This document shows, one piece after another, positions 1 through 6,038 of a stretch of DNA of 9,089 nucleotides (position 1 is the first letter of the stretch; each line of letters begins with the position of its first letter). A model generated the notes under the pieces. It searched no databases, was not told the DNA's origin, and was given only the letters and a program-made list of their open reading frames with translations. A program made the position numbers and the translations under genes. The DNA comes from Candidatus Woesearchaeota archaeon. Its GTDB lineage: Archaea; Nanobdellota; Nanobdellia; SCGC-AAA011-G17; GW2011-AR17. The DNA is taken from assembly GCA_018302165.1 (NCBI GenBank), contig JAGWAA010000019.1, positions 1 through 9,089 of the forward strand, given 5' to 3'.

Positions 1-1109
1 ACATTTACTAAATCTCCTTCAGTAACAGTAAAATAAATATCAGTTGCTAAAGGTGCAGTATTCTCATCTTCAATAACACCATTGTCTTCAACAGTAATTC
101 TTATTGTTGCAGTTGTAAATGCTTTACCATCTGAAACTGTTGCAACTACATTGTAAACACCAGCATCATCATTTCCAGTTTGCCACATACCTAAAGCATT
201 CAATAAAGACCCATAACTAATCTTCAAAGAATCGCCATCAGCATCATAAGTATAAACTGTTTCAGATTCACTTAATTGAGTCATTAATTGATGAGTACTA
301 TAAGTCCAATAATTTTCATCTTGAACCATATCAACATTTACTAAATCTCCTTCAGTAACAGTAAAATAAATATCAGTTGCTAAAGGTGCAGTATTCTCAT
401 CTTCAATAATACCATTATCTTCAACAGTAATTGTAATTGTAGCTTCAGTACTATCTATACCATCAGTTACAGTTGCAACTACATTGTAAACACCAGCATC
501 ATCATTTCCAGTTTGCCACATTCCTAATGGACCAATTAATGAATCATAACTAATCATCAAATAATCAGCATCAGCATCATAAGTATAAACTGTTTCAGAT
601 TCTCTTAATTGAGTTCTTAATTGATGAGTACTATAAGTCCAATAATCTTCATCTTGAATCATATCAACATTTACTAAATCTCCTTCAGTAACTGTAAAAT
701 AAATATCAGTAGCCTTAGGTACATGATTGGTATCATCAGTTTCTTCAGATTCTTCAACTTCAACAGCTTCTGAACCTAATTCAACTTCAATATAACCTAC
801 ATATCCACCAACATATTCTAAATAAGATACTGTAACTTCCCATTCATCTCCATCAACTAATTCTGAAGCGGGGATAACACTACCTACATATTCATCTTGC
901 TCAGCTCCATTTTTTTCCCAAACATAAATTGGGTCTTCGACTTCAAAATCTAAAATAGCATTAATTTTTTCCTCTCCAGTTACTGGATAAGGCGCAATTC
1001 CTACTCCATCATTGTTTGAATCAACTGCATCAGTAAAGTCATAAGCCATTACTGCGCTTGATGCCAAAACAACAAAGAGTACAACAAATAATTTTTGGAT
1101 CCATTTCAT
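1..1109 (-). CDS. Secreted tandem-repeat surface protein (Ig/cadherin-like repeats), 3' end beyond window
   Basis: The frame is open from the ATG at 1109 to the left edge (369 full codons visible), so the C-terminus is missing. Residues 1-22 form a signal peptide with a hydrophobic core and an A-V-M-A cleavage site before YDF. Residues about 50-100 form a first domain with a VWEKNG...GDEWEVTVSY pattern, as in Ig-like surface modules of archaea. An acidic, Glu-rich linker follows (about 112-128). From residue 135 come tandem repeats of exactly 111 aa: 135-245, 246-356, and a third starting at 357. The first two are 93/111 identical by my alignment. Each repeat has a TVTEGDLV strand, a DADGDSL-type motif typical of Ca-binding cadherin/PKD-like modules, and an AGVYNVVATV...ITVED strand pair. 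The start is supported by GGAG about 10 nt upstream. It lies 21 bp after the preceding gene's stop, so the two probably form one operon. A role in adhesion or the cell surface is inferred from architecture. Confidence 0.85.
   Translation of the reverse strand, partial: MKWIQKLFVVLFVVLASSAVMAYDFTDAVDSNNDGVGIAPYPVTGEEKINAILDFEVEDPIYVWEKNGAEQDEYVGSVIPASELVDGDEWEVTVSYLEYVGGYVGYIEVELGSEAVEVEESEETDDTNHVPKATDIYFTVTEGDLVNVDMIQDEDYWTYSTHQLRTQLRESETVYTYDADADYLMISYDSLIGPLGMWQTGNDDAGVYNVVATVTDGIDSTEATITITVEDNGIIEDENTAPLATDIYFTVTEGDLVNVDMVQDENYWTYSTHQLMTQLSESETVYTYDADGDSLKISYGSLLNALGMWQTGNDDAGVYNVVATVSDGKAFTTATIRITVEDNGVIEDENTAPLATDIYFTVTEGDLVN
42..707 (-). repeat. Two complete 333-bp in-frame tandem repeats (42-374, 375-707), third begins at 41
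   Basis: The period is exactly 333 bp (111 codons). The same sequence beginning acatttacta occurs at 1, 334 and 667. Positions 1-76 and 334-409 are identical base for base, and the copies then differ by scattered substitutions without indels. This points to recent duplication or gene conversion within the coding sequence. The repeat number cannot be known because the array continues past position 1. Confidence 0.9.
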
Positions 1110-1130
1110 TTTATTTTTTCTCCTATATTA

Positions 1131-2588
1131 TTAAGGTCTATAAGTAACCCCAACCCCTACATCATAAGTTTTGTGACCAGTTTCAATATCCATTGCATTT
1201 ACATCAGTTTTAACATCTTCAAACAATGTATATTTTGCAAATGGATTTAATGTCAAATGATCACCTAAGTTCAATCTTCCATCAATACCAACACCAAATC
1301 TACTTTGAGAATTGCTTTGGTCTGGAACATTTCCATTTCCTTCAACATCAACATTTGTTGATCTCAATGAAGCATAAGGTAAAACTTCTAATTTATCATT
1401 TCCAAACAAAGGCCCACCATAAATTTCATGTTGTCTAACATCAGCTGATGCATTTGCACTAAAATTTCCATATCCTTCTATCTCACCATCGACAATTATA
1501 TTTAATGGAACTCTATCAAAATTATATCCTACAACAGCATTAGGAGCTCTGAATAAAACTTTAGCACCTAATCCATTTCCAACTTGTTGAGTTGTAGTTG
1601 AAACATCCCCATCAACTGCATCAGTAGTTCTATCATAAATAATTCCACCAAGTTCAGCACCTAAGCCAAAATTCTCACCAGAATATTGTAAACCACCAGC
1701 AATCAAATGATCTTGTTCAGCACCAGTAATATCTCCTCTAACTTTACTGAATCTTCCTTCATAATCAACAAATAAATTCCAATTATCTTTTCCAATTATT
1801 GGGATAGTAACTCTTGGAGCTAAGTATAATCCATGTTCACCATCAGTAGTATTTACTTTTTCATCGCTCAAATGTTCAACAGAAAAGTTTCTACCATAAA
1901 CTCCACCAATTACACCAAGTCTTCTATAACCTAAATCCCATTGATTTTGTCCTCTAGGTAAAAATTCTAATGAAGGCGCACTATCATCTGGTAATATAAT
2001 TACAGCAGGAACAACAGGTACAACTGGTTCAGCAGGTACAACTGGTTCAACAGGATTAACAGGAGGACAAACTGGTGAAGGCATATCTTCTGGCTTCAAA
2101 GCAACCAAAACAGAACCTCTAGTTGTTCCACCAGCATAAAATCTTAAATTATCTCCTTTAACACCATCTCTTCCAACATCAACTTTAACAGTATAACAAT
2201 TATTAATTTCATGTACTAATTGAGTATCAGACCTCAAAGCAGCAGCATAACCAGTTAATCCAACTGCATCAGCAATCTCTGCACTTACATCAGCAACTCT
2301 ATTATTAATTCCAACAACTTCATTTCTAACAGTCAAAGAATCACATAAAGTAACCTTGAATGCAGAATCATAACCATCAGCTAAAATAAAATCATCTCCT
2401 CTAACAGCCTCAGCAACATTCCATAATTTATATTTTGGAGTACCATCAGCTTTCAAAGGAACTTCCATAACGCCATAACCTCTTGCTCTTGCTTCAGTTC
2501 TAAAATCATCCCAAGCATCTGCACGTGCAACAGCCGGACTTAAAGCAGCAATCAAACCTAAACCACTAAGAACATTTTGTATTTTCAT
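1131..2588 (-). CDS. Secreted protein with proline-rich linker and outer-membrane-like beta-barrel domain
   Basis: The chosen start at 2588 gives 485 aa. The frame extends to 2633, but that lies only a few bases from the TATA-like box, and GAGGT sits 10 nt before the ATG at 2588. Residues 1-25 are a signal peptide with an A-x-A-type site near 23-25. Residues 26-168 are a globular domain with C82 and C131, a possible disulphide. Residues 169-206 are a Pro/Val-rich linker (EPVVPAEPVVP). Residues about 215-485 alternate short amphipathic beta strands with polar turns (for example YGRNFSVEH, NLFVDYEGRF, FGLGAELGG, LNPFAKYTLF) and end in YDVGVGVTYRP. That is the look of an outer-membrane beta-barrel, although the last residue is Pro rather than the aromatic usual in bacterial barrels. 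I do not recognise the exact family. A barrel protein is unexpected in an archaeon. It could instead be an extracellular beta-rich domain. It is co-oriented with, and probably co-transcribed with, the repeat protein downstream. Confidence 0.8.
   Translation of the reverse strand: MKIQNVLSGLGLIAALSPAVARADAWDDFRTEARARGYGVMEVPLKADGTPKYKLWNVAEAVRGDDFILADGYDSAFKVTLCDSLTVRNEVVGINNRVADVSAEIADAVGLTGYAAALRSDTQLVHEINNCYTVKVDVGRDGVKGDNLRFYAGGTTRGSVLVALKPEDMPSPVCPPVNPVEPVVPAEPVVPVVPAVIILPDDSAPSLEFLPRGQNQWDLGYRRLGVIGGVYGRNFSVEHLSDEKVNTTDGEHGLYLAPRVTIPIIGKDNWNLFVDYEGRFSKVRGDITGAEQDHLIAGGLQYSGENFGLGAELGGIIYDRTTDAVDGDVSTTTQQVGNGLGAKVLFRAPNAVVGYNFDRVPLNIIVDGEIEGYGNFSANASADVRQHEIYGGPLFGNDKLEVLPYASLRSTNVDVEGNGNVPDQSNSQSRFGVGIDGRLNLGDHLTLNPFAKYTLFEDVKTDVNAMDIETGHKTYDVGVGVTYRP
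2015..2049 (-). repeat. 18-bp tandem repeat coding the proline-rich linker
   Basis: The 17-mer beginning caggtacaac recurs with an 18-bp period (2015-2031 and 2033-2049) and encodes EPVVPx hexapeptides between the N-terminal domain and the barrel-like domain. Such linkers are usually extended spacers and can vary in length by slippage. Confidence 0.7.
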
Positions 2589-2637
2589 TTTTTCATAAAC
2601 CTCACGAAATTTGATACTCCTTAAGAATAACAACCCA

Positions 2638-2645
2638 CTTATAAA
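2638..2645 (-). promoter_or_regulatory. TATA-like box for the surface-protein operon
   Basis: On the minus strand this reads TTTATAAG, preceded by a purine-rich GGGAAGG stretch that could act as a BRE. The expected transcription start is about 26 nt downstream, near 2615. That gives a leader of about 27 nt containing the GAGGT Shine-Dalgarno at 2599-2603. Confidence 0.6.
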
Positions 2646-2772
2646 CCTTCCCTTCTGTTACAATTAGAGAATAATAACAAAAAAGACCATAAAATCACTC
2701 AAAATTAGAACTACTATTAAATAATAAACCAAATATTTCTAATAAATAATAATCACAAAACCTAACGAAATG

Positions 2773-2780
2773 TTTATAAA
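2773..2780 (+). promoter_or_regulatory. TATA box of the basic 72-aa protein gene
   Basis: Perfect TTTATAAA, centred 26.5 nt before the ATG at 2803, with no Shine-Dalgarno between. This is the geometry of an archaeal leaderless transcript. It argues against the in-frame upstream ATG at 2770, which overlaps the box region. Confidence 0.7.
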
Positions 2781-2802
2781 TAATCTAAAATTCAACCATT
2801 TT

Positions 2803-3021
2803 ATGAATAAAGTTCACACTAGAATAAAAAGAAAAATGGGCTCTGCAACACATTTAGGTTGCGCAAGACCTGAGAATAGAAATCGAAAAAAGAGACCCAG
2901 AACATTCAAATCTGAAGAATCTGCTAAAAAATGGGCAGAAGCTCAAGGTATCAAAAACTTTGAACTTAAAAACTTAAGATTAACTGCTAAAGATAAAAAA
3001 ATAAAAGTAATAAAATTATAA
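2803..3021 (+). CDS. Small highly basic protein, possibly ribosome-associated
   Basis: A 72-aa protein very rich in Lys and Arg (KVHTRIKRKMGSATHLG, then NRNRKKRPRTFK) followed by a short predicted helix, KSEESAKKWAEAQGI, and a lysine-rich tail. The composition, the size and the basic N-terminus followed by a small alpha/beta element resemble archaeal ribosomal or rRNA-binding proteins, but I cannot name a family. The ATG at 2803 is preferred over the in-frame ATG at 2770 because TTTATAAA lies 26.5 nt upstream of 2803. Its stop codon directly abuts the stop of the convergent cysteine-rich protein gene, with no spacer. RNA binding is inferred from charge only. Confidence 0.75.
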   Translation: MNKVHTRIKRKMGSATHLGCARPENRNRKKRPRTFKSEESAKKWAEAQGIKNFELKNLRLTAKDKKIKVIKL

Positions 3022-3405
3022 TTATTCTTCGTTCTTTTCCTTATTATTAAAAGCAACCTTGTTAATAATAACAATTAATCCTAAAATTGCTACTAATGCT
3101 AATAGAAACCAAAAGATATTCTCAGCAAATGCTGTAACCGAAAAATCACTCCCTTCAGTTTCTTCTACAGAATCTTCAGGCAAAACACCATCATCATTCC
3201 CACAACAGCATCTTTGAATATTTGTACACTGTGAAAAACCAAATACATCTTCATTTATATTTCCTTCACAGAAACCTTCCTCTACAGTATCTCTACATTC
3301 TCCATAGTCATAACCTTCCTCAGTACAAAATTCATCACATTCAGTAGCTAAAGCCAAAGGTAATAACAAAAGAACAAAGATTCCAAATAAAAAGCCTTTT
3401 TCCAT
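3022..3405 (-). CDS. Membrane-anchored cysteine-rich secreted protein (defensin-like Cys pattern)
   Basis: A 127-aa protein with a signal peptide (residues 1-20, hydrophobic core then LALA), a cysteine-rich ectodomain with eight Cys at 23, 27, 37, 46, 60, 66, 67 and 68, an acidic Ser/Glu linker (about 74-90), a single transmembrane helix (about 97-118) and a charged cytoplasmic tail. The Cys spacing C-x3-C, then G-x-C (35-37), then C-x-C (66-68) resembles cysteine-stabilised alpha-beta or knottin mini-proteins, and the even count allows four disulphides. I do not recognise the family. The start at 3405 is chosen because a TATA box (TTTATATA) is centred 25.5 nt upstream. An in-frame ATG at 3420 is possible but too close to the box, and the open frame continues to 3612 over the divergent GTPase gene. 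The function is unknown; surface exposure is inferred. Confidence 0.75.
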   Translation of the reverse strand: MEKGFLFGIFVLLLLPLALATECDEFCTEEGYDYGECRDTVEEGFCEGNINEDVFGFSQCTNIQRCCCGNDDGVLPEDSVEETEGSDFSVTAFAENIFWFLLALVAILGLIVIINKVAFNNKEKNEE

Positions 3406-3426
3406 ACTATTATTTTTCATTATAGC

Positions 3427-3434
3427 TATATAAA
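3427..3434 (-). promoter_or_regulatory. TATA box of the cysteine-rich protein gene
   Basis: TTTATATA on the minus strand, centred 25.5 nt from the ATG at 3405, with no Shine-Dalgarno; a leaderless arrangement. It lies back to back with the GTPase promoter at 3457-3464. Confidence 0.6.
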
Positions 3435-3456
3435 AATTGTGGAGATAAAAAGGAAG

Positions 3457-3464
3457 TTTTAAAA
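3457..3464 (+). promoter_or_regulatory. TATA-like box of the GTPase gene
   Basis: TTTTAAAA preceded by the purine-rich BRE-like AGGAAG, centred 27.5 nt from the ATG at 3488. It forms a divergent promoter pair with 3427-3434. Confidence 0.55.
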
Positions 3465-3487
3465 GCAATTTTAGCATTTTAAAAAGA

Positions 3488-4210
3488 ATGAAAAATTTCT
3501 GGGGAATAGTAAATAAAGTTTTGAAACATGTAGATATCATTATTCTTGTCCAAGACGCAAGATTTCCAGAACAAACTGAGAATATAGAATTAGAAGATAA
3601 AGCAGAAGGCAAACCAATAATTCATGTATTAAATAAATCCGATTTAACTGATAAAAAAGCTATAGAAAAATATAAACATAAATACAAAAATTGTGTTTAT
3701 CTCTCCGCAAAAGAACATACAGGAACTTCAATTCTACTTCAAAAAATTTTAGAAATTTCACAAGGAAAAAATTCAGTCGTAGGAGTATTTGGCTATCCTA
3801 ACACAGGTAAAAGTTCAATTATAAATGCCTTAAAAGGAAGAAAATCCGCAAAAACCTCACCAAGAGCAGGATATACAAAAGCAAGACAATTAATTAGAAT
3901 TAATGATAAAATATTTTTAATGGATACACCAGGGGTTCTTCCTTATATGGACAACGATCCAACTAAATTAGCAATGATTGGTTCAATTGATTTATCAAAA
4001 ACAAAAGATCCAGATTTAGCAGCAATGCAACTTATTGACCTAAAAAAGAATCTAATCTGCAAATACTATGGAGTTAAAGAATCAAGCCCAGAAAGAGTTC
4101 TTTCTGAAATTGCAATAAAATATAAAAAACTCATTAAAGGTGGTAAACCAAACATGAACGAAACTGCAAAAATGCTCCTTAAAGATTGGCAAAAAGGAAA
4201 AATTTCCTAA
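3488..4210 (+). CDS. Circularly permuted GTPase, RbgA/YlqF family
   Basis: A 240-aa protein with the G motifs in the permuted order G4-G5-G1-G2-G3 that defines the YlqF/YawG (RbgA, Lsg1, Nog2) group: NKSD at 49-52, SAK at 73-75, P-loop GYPNTGKSS at 102-110, the switch Thr at T130 within AGYTKA, and DTPG at 146-149. The N-terminal VQDARFPEQTEN also matches the family signature. Known members act in assembly of the large ribosomal subunit by GTP-dependent binding to pre-ribosomes. The C-terminal about 70 residues form a helical region ending in LLKDWQKGKI, comparable to the RNA-binding tail of RbgA. It is a little shorter than bacterial RbgA (about 280 aa). Its last codons overlap by 4 bp the stop of the convergent zinc-ribbon gene. 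A ribosome-biogenesis role is inferred from family. Confidence 0.93.
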   Translation: MKNFWGIVNKVLKHVDIIILVQDARFPEQTENIELEDKAEGKPIIHVLNKSDLTDKKAIEKYKHKYKNCVYLSAKEHTGTSILLQKILEISQGKNSVVGVFGYPNTGKSSIINALKGRKSAKTSPRAGYTKARQLIRINDKIFLMDTPGVLPYMDNDPTKLAMIGSIDLSKTKDPDLAAMQLIDLKKNLICKYYGVKESSPERVLSEIAIKYKKLIKGGKPNMNETAKMLLKDWQKGKIS

Positions 4211-4371
4211 TCTGAATAAGAAGCGTCTTTAAGCATTCTGTCAATGGTTTGATCCCCTCTTTCAAAGGTGCTTTCACGACCACAATTAGGGCACATATTA
4301 CCACTCCAATTTGATTTTCTCTTAAACCTAAATCTGCATTCACCACAGATATATGTAACCAAGTCTTCCAT
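4207..4371 (-). CDS. Small zinc-ribbon protein
   Basis: A 54-aa protein beginning MEDLVTYICGEC. Two CxxC pairs (ICGEC and MCPNCGRE) are separated by about 15 residues, forming a rubredoxin-type zinc ribbon, followed by a polar helical tail (DQTIDRMLKDAS). Start choice: the ATG at 4371 is 27.5 nt from the centre of a TTTTAATA box (4395-4402), while an in-frame ATG at 4377 would add MG and is only 21.5 nt away. The gene converges on the GTPase gene and the two stop codons overlap (4207-4210). Small ribbons of this kind in archaea are often nucleic-acid or protein-binding accessories, for example relatives of RNA polymerase subunit P, which has a similar size and Cys layout. I cannot assign it firmly. 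Confidence 0.8.
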   Translation of the reverse strand: MEDLVTYICGECRFRFKRKSNWSGNMCPNCGRESTFERGDQTIDRMLKDASYSD

Positions 4372-4394
4372 ACCCATTAAATTACAAAATTAAG

Positions 4395-4402
4395 TATTAA
4401 AA
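4395..4402 (-). promoter_or_regulatory. TATA-like box of the zinc-ribbon gene
   Basis: TTTTAATA on the minus strand, 27.5 nt from the ATG at 4371. It diverges from the promoter at 4444-4451. Confidence 0.45.
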
Positions 4403-4443
4403 CTTTTTGTTTTTTCAGTAGCTATATTACTTTATAACATAGC

Positions 4444-4451
4444 TTTAAAAA
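4444..4451 (+). promoter_or_regulatory. TATA-like box of the CARF-like gene
   Basis: TTTAAAAA, centred 25.5 nt before the ATG at 4473, with no Shine-Dalgarno. This is a leaderless layout. Confidence 0.55.
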
Positions 4452-4472
4452 CCCTCAAAATAACCTAAATCT

Positions 4473-4823
4473 ATGGCACATTTAGTTGCATGTTTAAGTA
4501 CAGGCAAAGGAACTTGGCTAGAAATTTCTGCATTAATTACAGCCTATAATTGGGATTCAGTCTTTTTAATTACAAACAATTTTGGCAAAGAAAATTTTAA
4601 ACCAAAATCAAATACAAAATTGATTATTATAGAACCAGAAAAATCTATCGCAGAGATTAAAAATACAATTTATCAAGAATTAAAAAACAAAGTCTCTGGT
4701 GATGTTGCAATTAATTTTTCTTCAGGTTCAGGAAAAGAACATATGGCTTTAATGTCTGCAATTATGCAATTAGGAATAGGCATAAGACTAATTACTTTTG
4801 ACAAAGAAATAAAAGAAATATAA
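4473..4823 (+). CDS. Stand-alone CARF-like Rossmann domain protein
   Basis: A 116-aa protein. Strand 1 (HLVACLSTGKG, 3-13) is followed by a helix. A second strand, VFLITNNFG, and a third, KLIIIEPE, follow. The signature INFSSGSGKEHMALMSAI lies at 80-97, then RLITFD. The Asn/Ser/Gly-rich turn after a hydrophobic strand and before a helix matches the conserved nucleotide-binding loop of CARF domains (N-[ST]-[SG]-G-[ST]-K pattern), and in particular the CARF-like half of archaeal DUF6293/HFX_2341 regulators. Known CARF domains bind cyclic oligoadenylates or related nucleotides and usually carry an HTH or nuclease effector. Here the whole protein is only the sensor-sized domain. No CRISPR genes are in the window. 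It stands 47 bp upstream of cdc6, but each gene has its own TATA-like box. The ligand and function are unknown; the CARF assignment is by motif only. Confidence 0.7.
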   Translation: MAHLVACLSTGKGTWLEISALITAYNWDSVFLITNNFGKENFKPKSNTKLIIIEPEKSIAEIKNTIYQELKNKVSGDVAINFSSGSGKEHMALMSAIMQLGIGIRLITFDKEIKEI

Positions 4824-4841
4824 TCCAATAAACAATAATTC

Positions 4842-4848
4842 TTTTAAA
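4842..4848 (+). promoter_or_regulatory. TATA-like box of cdc6
   Basis: TTTTAAA, centred 26 nt before the ATG at 4871, with no Shine-Dalgarno. It supports the first ATG (MGMFD) rather than the second at 4877. Confidence 0.55.
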
Positions 4849-4870
4849 CCATGATTAGAATAAAAATATC

Positions 4871-5920
4871 ATGGGAATGTTTGATAATTTTTTGCAACAT
4901 GATGAAACAATATTCAAAGAACAATTAGTTTTAGATTACGAATATCTTCCTCACATTTTAAAATTTAGAGAAAATCAACAACAATATATTGCAAATATAC
5001 TAAAACCTTTATTTTCCTCAAAAATGAGTTCAAATATATTAATTACAGGTTCTCCAGGAATTGGAAAAACAGCTTGCTGTCGTCACATACTTAGAGAAAT
5101 GGAAAATTTTTCAGATAAAATTTATGGAATTTACATCAATTGCTGGAAACAAGATTCTGCCTACAAAGTTCTTGTGGATATTTGCCATCAATTAGGATAC
5201 AAATGGACATTAAACAAAAAAACAAATGAATTAATAGACGAAATTGCAAAAATAGTAAATAAAAAAGCTGCAGTAATTATTTTAGATGAAGTAGATAAAT
5301 TAAAAGAAGAACAAATAATATACCAATTATTAGAAGATTTGTTTAGAAAAAGTTTAATTTTAATTACAAACAACCAAGAATTTTTAGCAACATTAGACCA
5401 ACGCACTCGTTCTAGATTAATTCCAGAAATAATTGAATTCATACCCTATTCCTATAAAGAAACTTATGATATTTTATATGAAAGAAAAAAGTATGCATTT
5501 CATGAAAATGTTTTCCCAGACGATTTATTCGAACAAATTGCACAAAAATCTTTCTATGAAAAAGATATAAGGATAGGTTTATTTTTATTAAAAGAAACTG
5601 GAAATGCAACAGAATTAAGATCCTCAAAAAAAGTTTCTTTAGAAGATACCGAAAAAGCAATTTCAAAAATCTCTATCTTTCAACAAACAAGGATAACTCT
5701 AGATGAAGAAGAAAAAGAAATATTAAATTTTATAAAAGATAAACCGGGAAGTTCCACGACGGAAATTTATAGATTATACAATGAAAAATTTAACAAAACA
5801 GATAGAACTTTCCGACGAAAAATTTCAACATTAAAAGAATTTGATTTAATTGATGTAAAAGAAGAAAAAATAAGTGGAGCACAAACCCCCCATTTCTTTC
5901 CAAAAAATAGTAATTCATAA
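4871..5920 (+). CDS. cdc6: Orc1/Cdc6 replication initiator AAA+ ATPase
   Basis: A 349-aa protein. The N-terminal block (IFKEQLVLDYEYLP...FRENQQ) is the hallmark entry region of archaeal Orc1/Cdc6. The Walker A motif GSPGIGKT is at 60-67, Walker B VIILDEVD at 135-142, sensor 1 LITNN at 164-168, a candidate Arg finger RTRSRL at 178-183, and a sensor 2 region with R234 (KDIRIGLFLL), all followed by a C-terminal winged helix (about 278-335). The protein binds origin recognition boxes and loads MCM in archaea. It is shorter than the usual 390-420 aa, as is common in reduced genomes, but the domains appear complete. Start: the ATG at 4871 is 26 nt from a TATA-like box. GC-rich, G-string-containing sequence at and after its 3' end could be part of an origin. 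The ATP-binding and lid motifs look intact, so it is probably active. Confidence 0.93.
   Translation: MGMFDNFLQHDETIFKEQLVLDYEYLPHILKFRENQQQYIANILKPLFSSKMSSNILITGSPGIGKTACCRHILREMENFSDKIYGIYINCWKQDSAYKVLVDICHQLGYKWTLNKKTNELIDEIAKIVNKKAAVIILDEVDKLKEEQIIYQLLEDLFRKSLILITNNQEFLATLDQRTRSRLIPEIIEFIPYSYKETYDILYERKKYAFHENVFPDDLFEQIAQKSFYEKDIRIGLFLLKETGNATELRSSKKVSLEDTEKAISKISIFQQTRITLDEEEKEILNFIKDKPGSSTTEIYRLYNEKFNKTDRTFRRKISTLKEFDLIDVKEEKISGAQTPHFFPKNSNS
5884..5902 (-). other. Possible origin-recognition-box half-site
   Basis: On the minus strand, within the last codons of cdc6, the sequence reads TGGAAAGAAATGGGGGG. This resembles the right half of the archaeal ORB consensus (TGGAAAC-AAA followed by a G string). 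No matching left dyad half is present, so it may be chance. Confidence 0.25.
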
Positions 5921-5946
5921 TCAAAGATAAAAAGTTTCTAGCAAAA

Positions 5947-5979
5947 GCCCCGGACACCGGACATACCCCCGCGCAGTCC
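5947..5979. other. GC-rich islet with 7-bp tandem repeat downstream of cdc6
   Basis: About 33 bp that are strongly GC-rich in otherwise very AT-rich DNA. It contains CCGGACA twice in tandem (5950-5963), a CCCCC run (5966-5970) and a possible GGAC/GTCC stem (5959-5962 with 5976-5979). It lies just upstream of the promoter of the microprotein genes. It could be origin-related, a structured RNA end or a protein-binding site; none is proven. Confidence 0.45.
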
Positions 5980-5986
5980 TTTTAAA
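5980..5986 (+). promoter_or_regulatory. TATA-like box of the microprotein operon
   Basis: TTTTAAA directly after the GC-rich islet. The predicted start is near 6009, which gives a leader of about 30 nt that carries the strong AAGGAGG Shine-Dalgarno at 6027-6033. Confidence 0.45.
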
Positions 5987-6038
5987 CTGTTCTCAACTAA
6001 CTACTATTAACAAATTTTGCGACCTAAAGGAGGGAAAA

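Noticed and set aside
1..707. CRISPR-like repeats
   Set aside because: The period is 333 bp, the repeats are in frame, and the variation follows protein repeats; there are no spacers or cas genes.
1226..1438. 70-codon plus-strand open frame
   Set aside because: It lies antisense inside the barrel-like gene; its His/Gln/Tyr-rich composition is the reverse reading of that coding sequence, and it has no promoter or Shine-Dalgarno.
2585..2596. Tiny upstream frame ATG-AAA-AAA-TGA overlapping the barrel gene start
   Set aside because: It could be a leader peptide, but three codons in an A-rich spacer are expected by chance.
2589..2633. N-terminal extension (15 codons) of the barrel-like protein
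   Set aside because: It would put charged residues before a good signal peptide, and the ATG at 2633 is only a few bases from the TATA-like box.
3406..3612. Long N-terminal extension of the cysteine-rich protein
   Set aside because: It crosses the divergent promoter pair and the start of the GTPase gene; the signal peptide and TATA spacing point to the ATG at 3405.
5188..5666. Two minus-strand open frames (84 and 75 codons)
   Set aside because: Both are antisense within cdc6, whose AAA+ motifs span the same bases; low-complexity hydrophobic translations are typical shadows.
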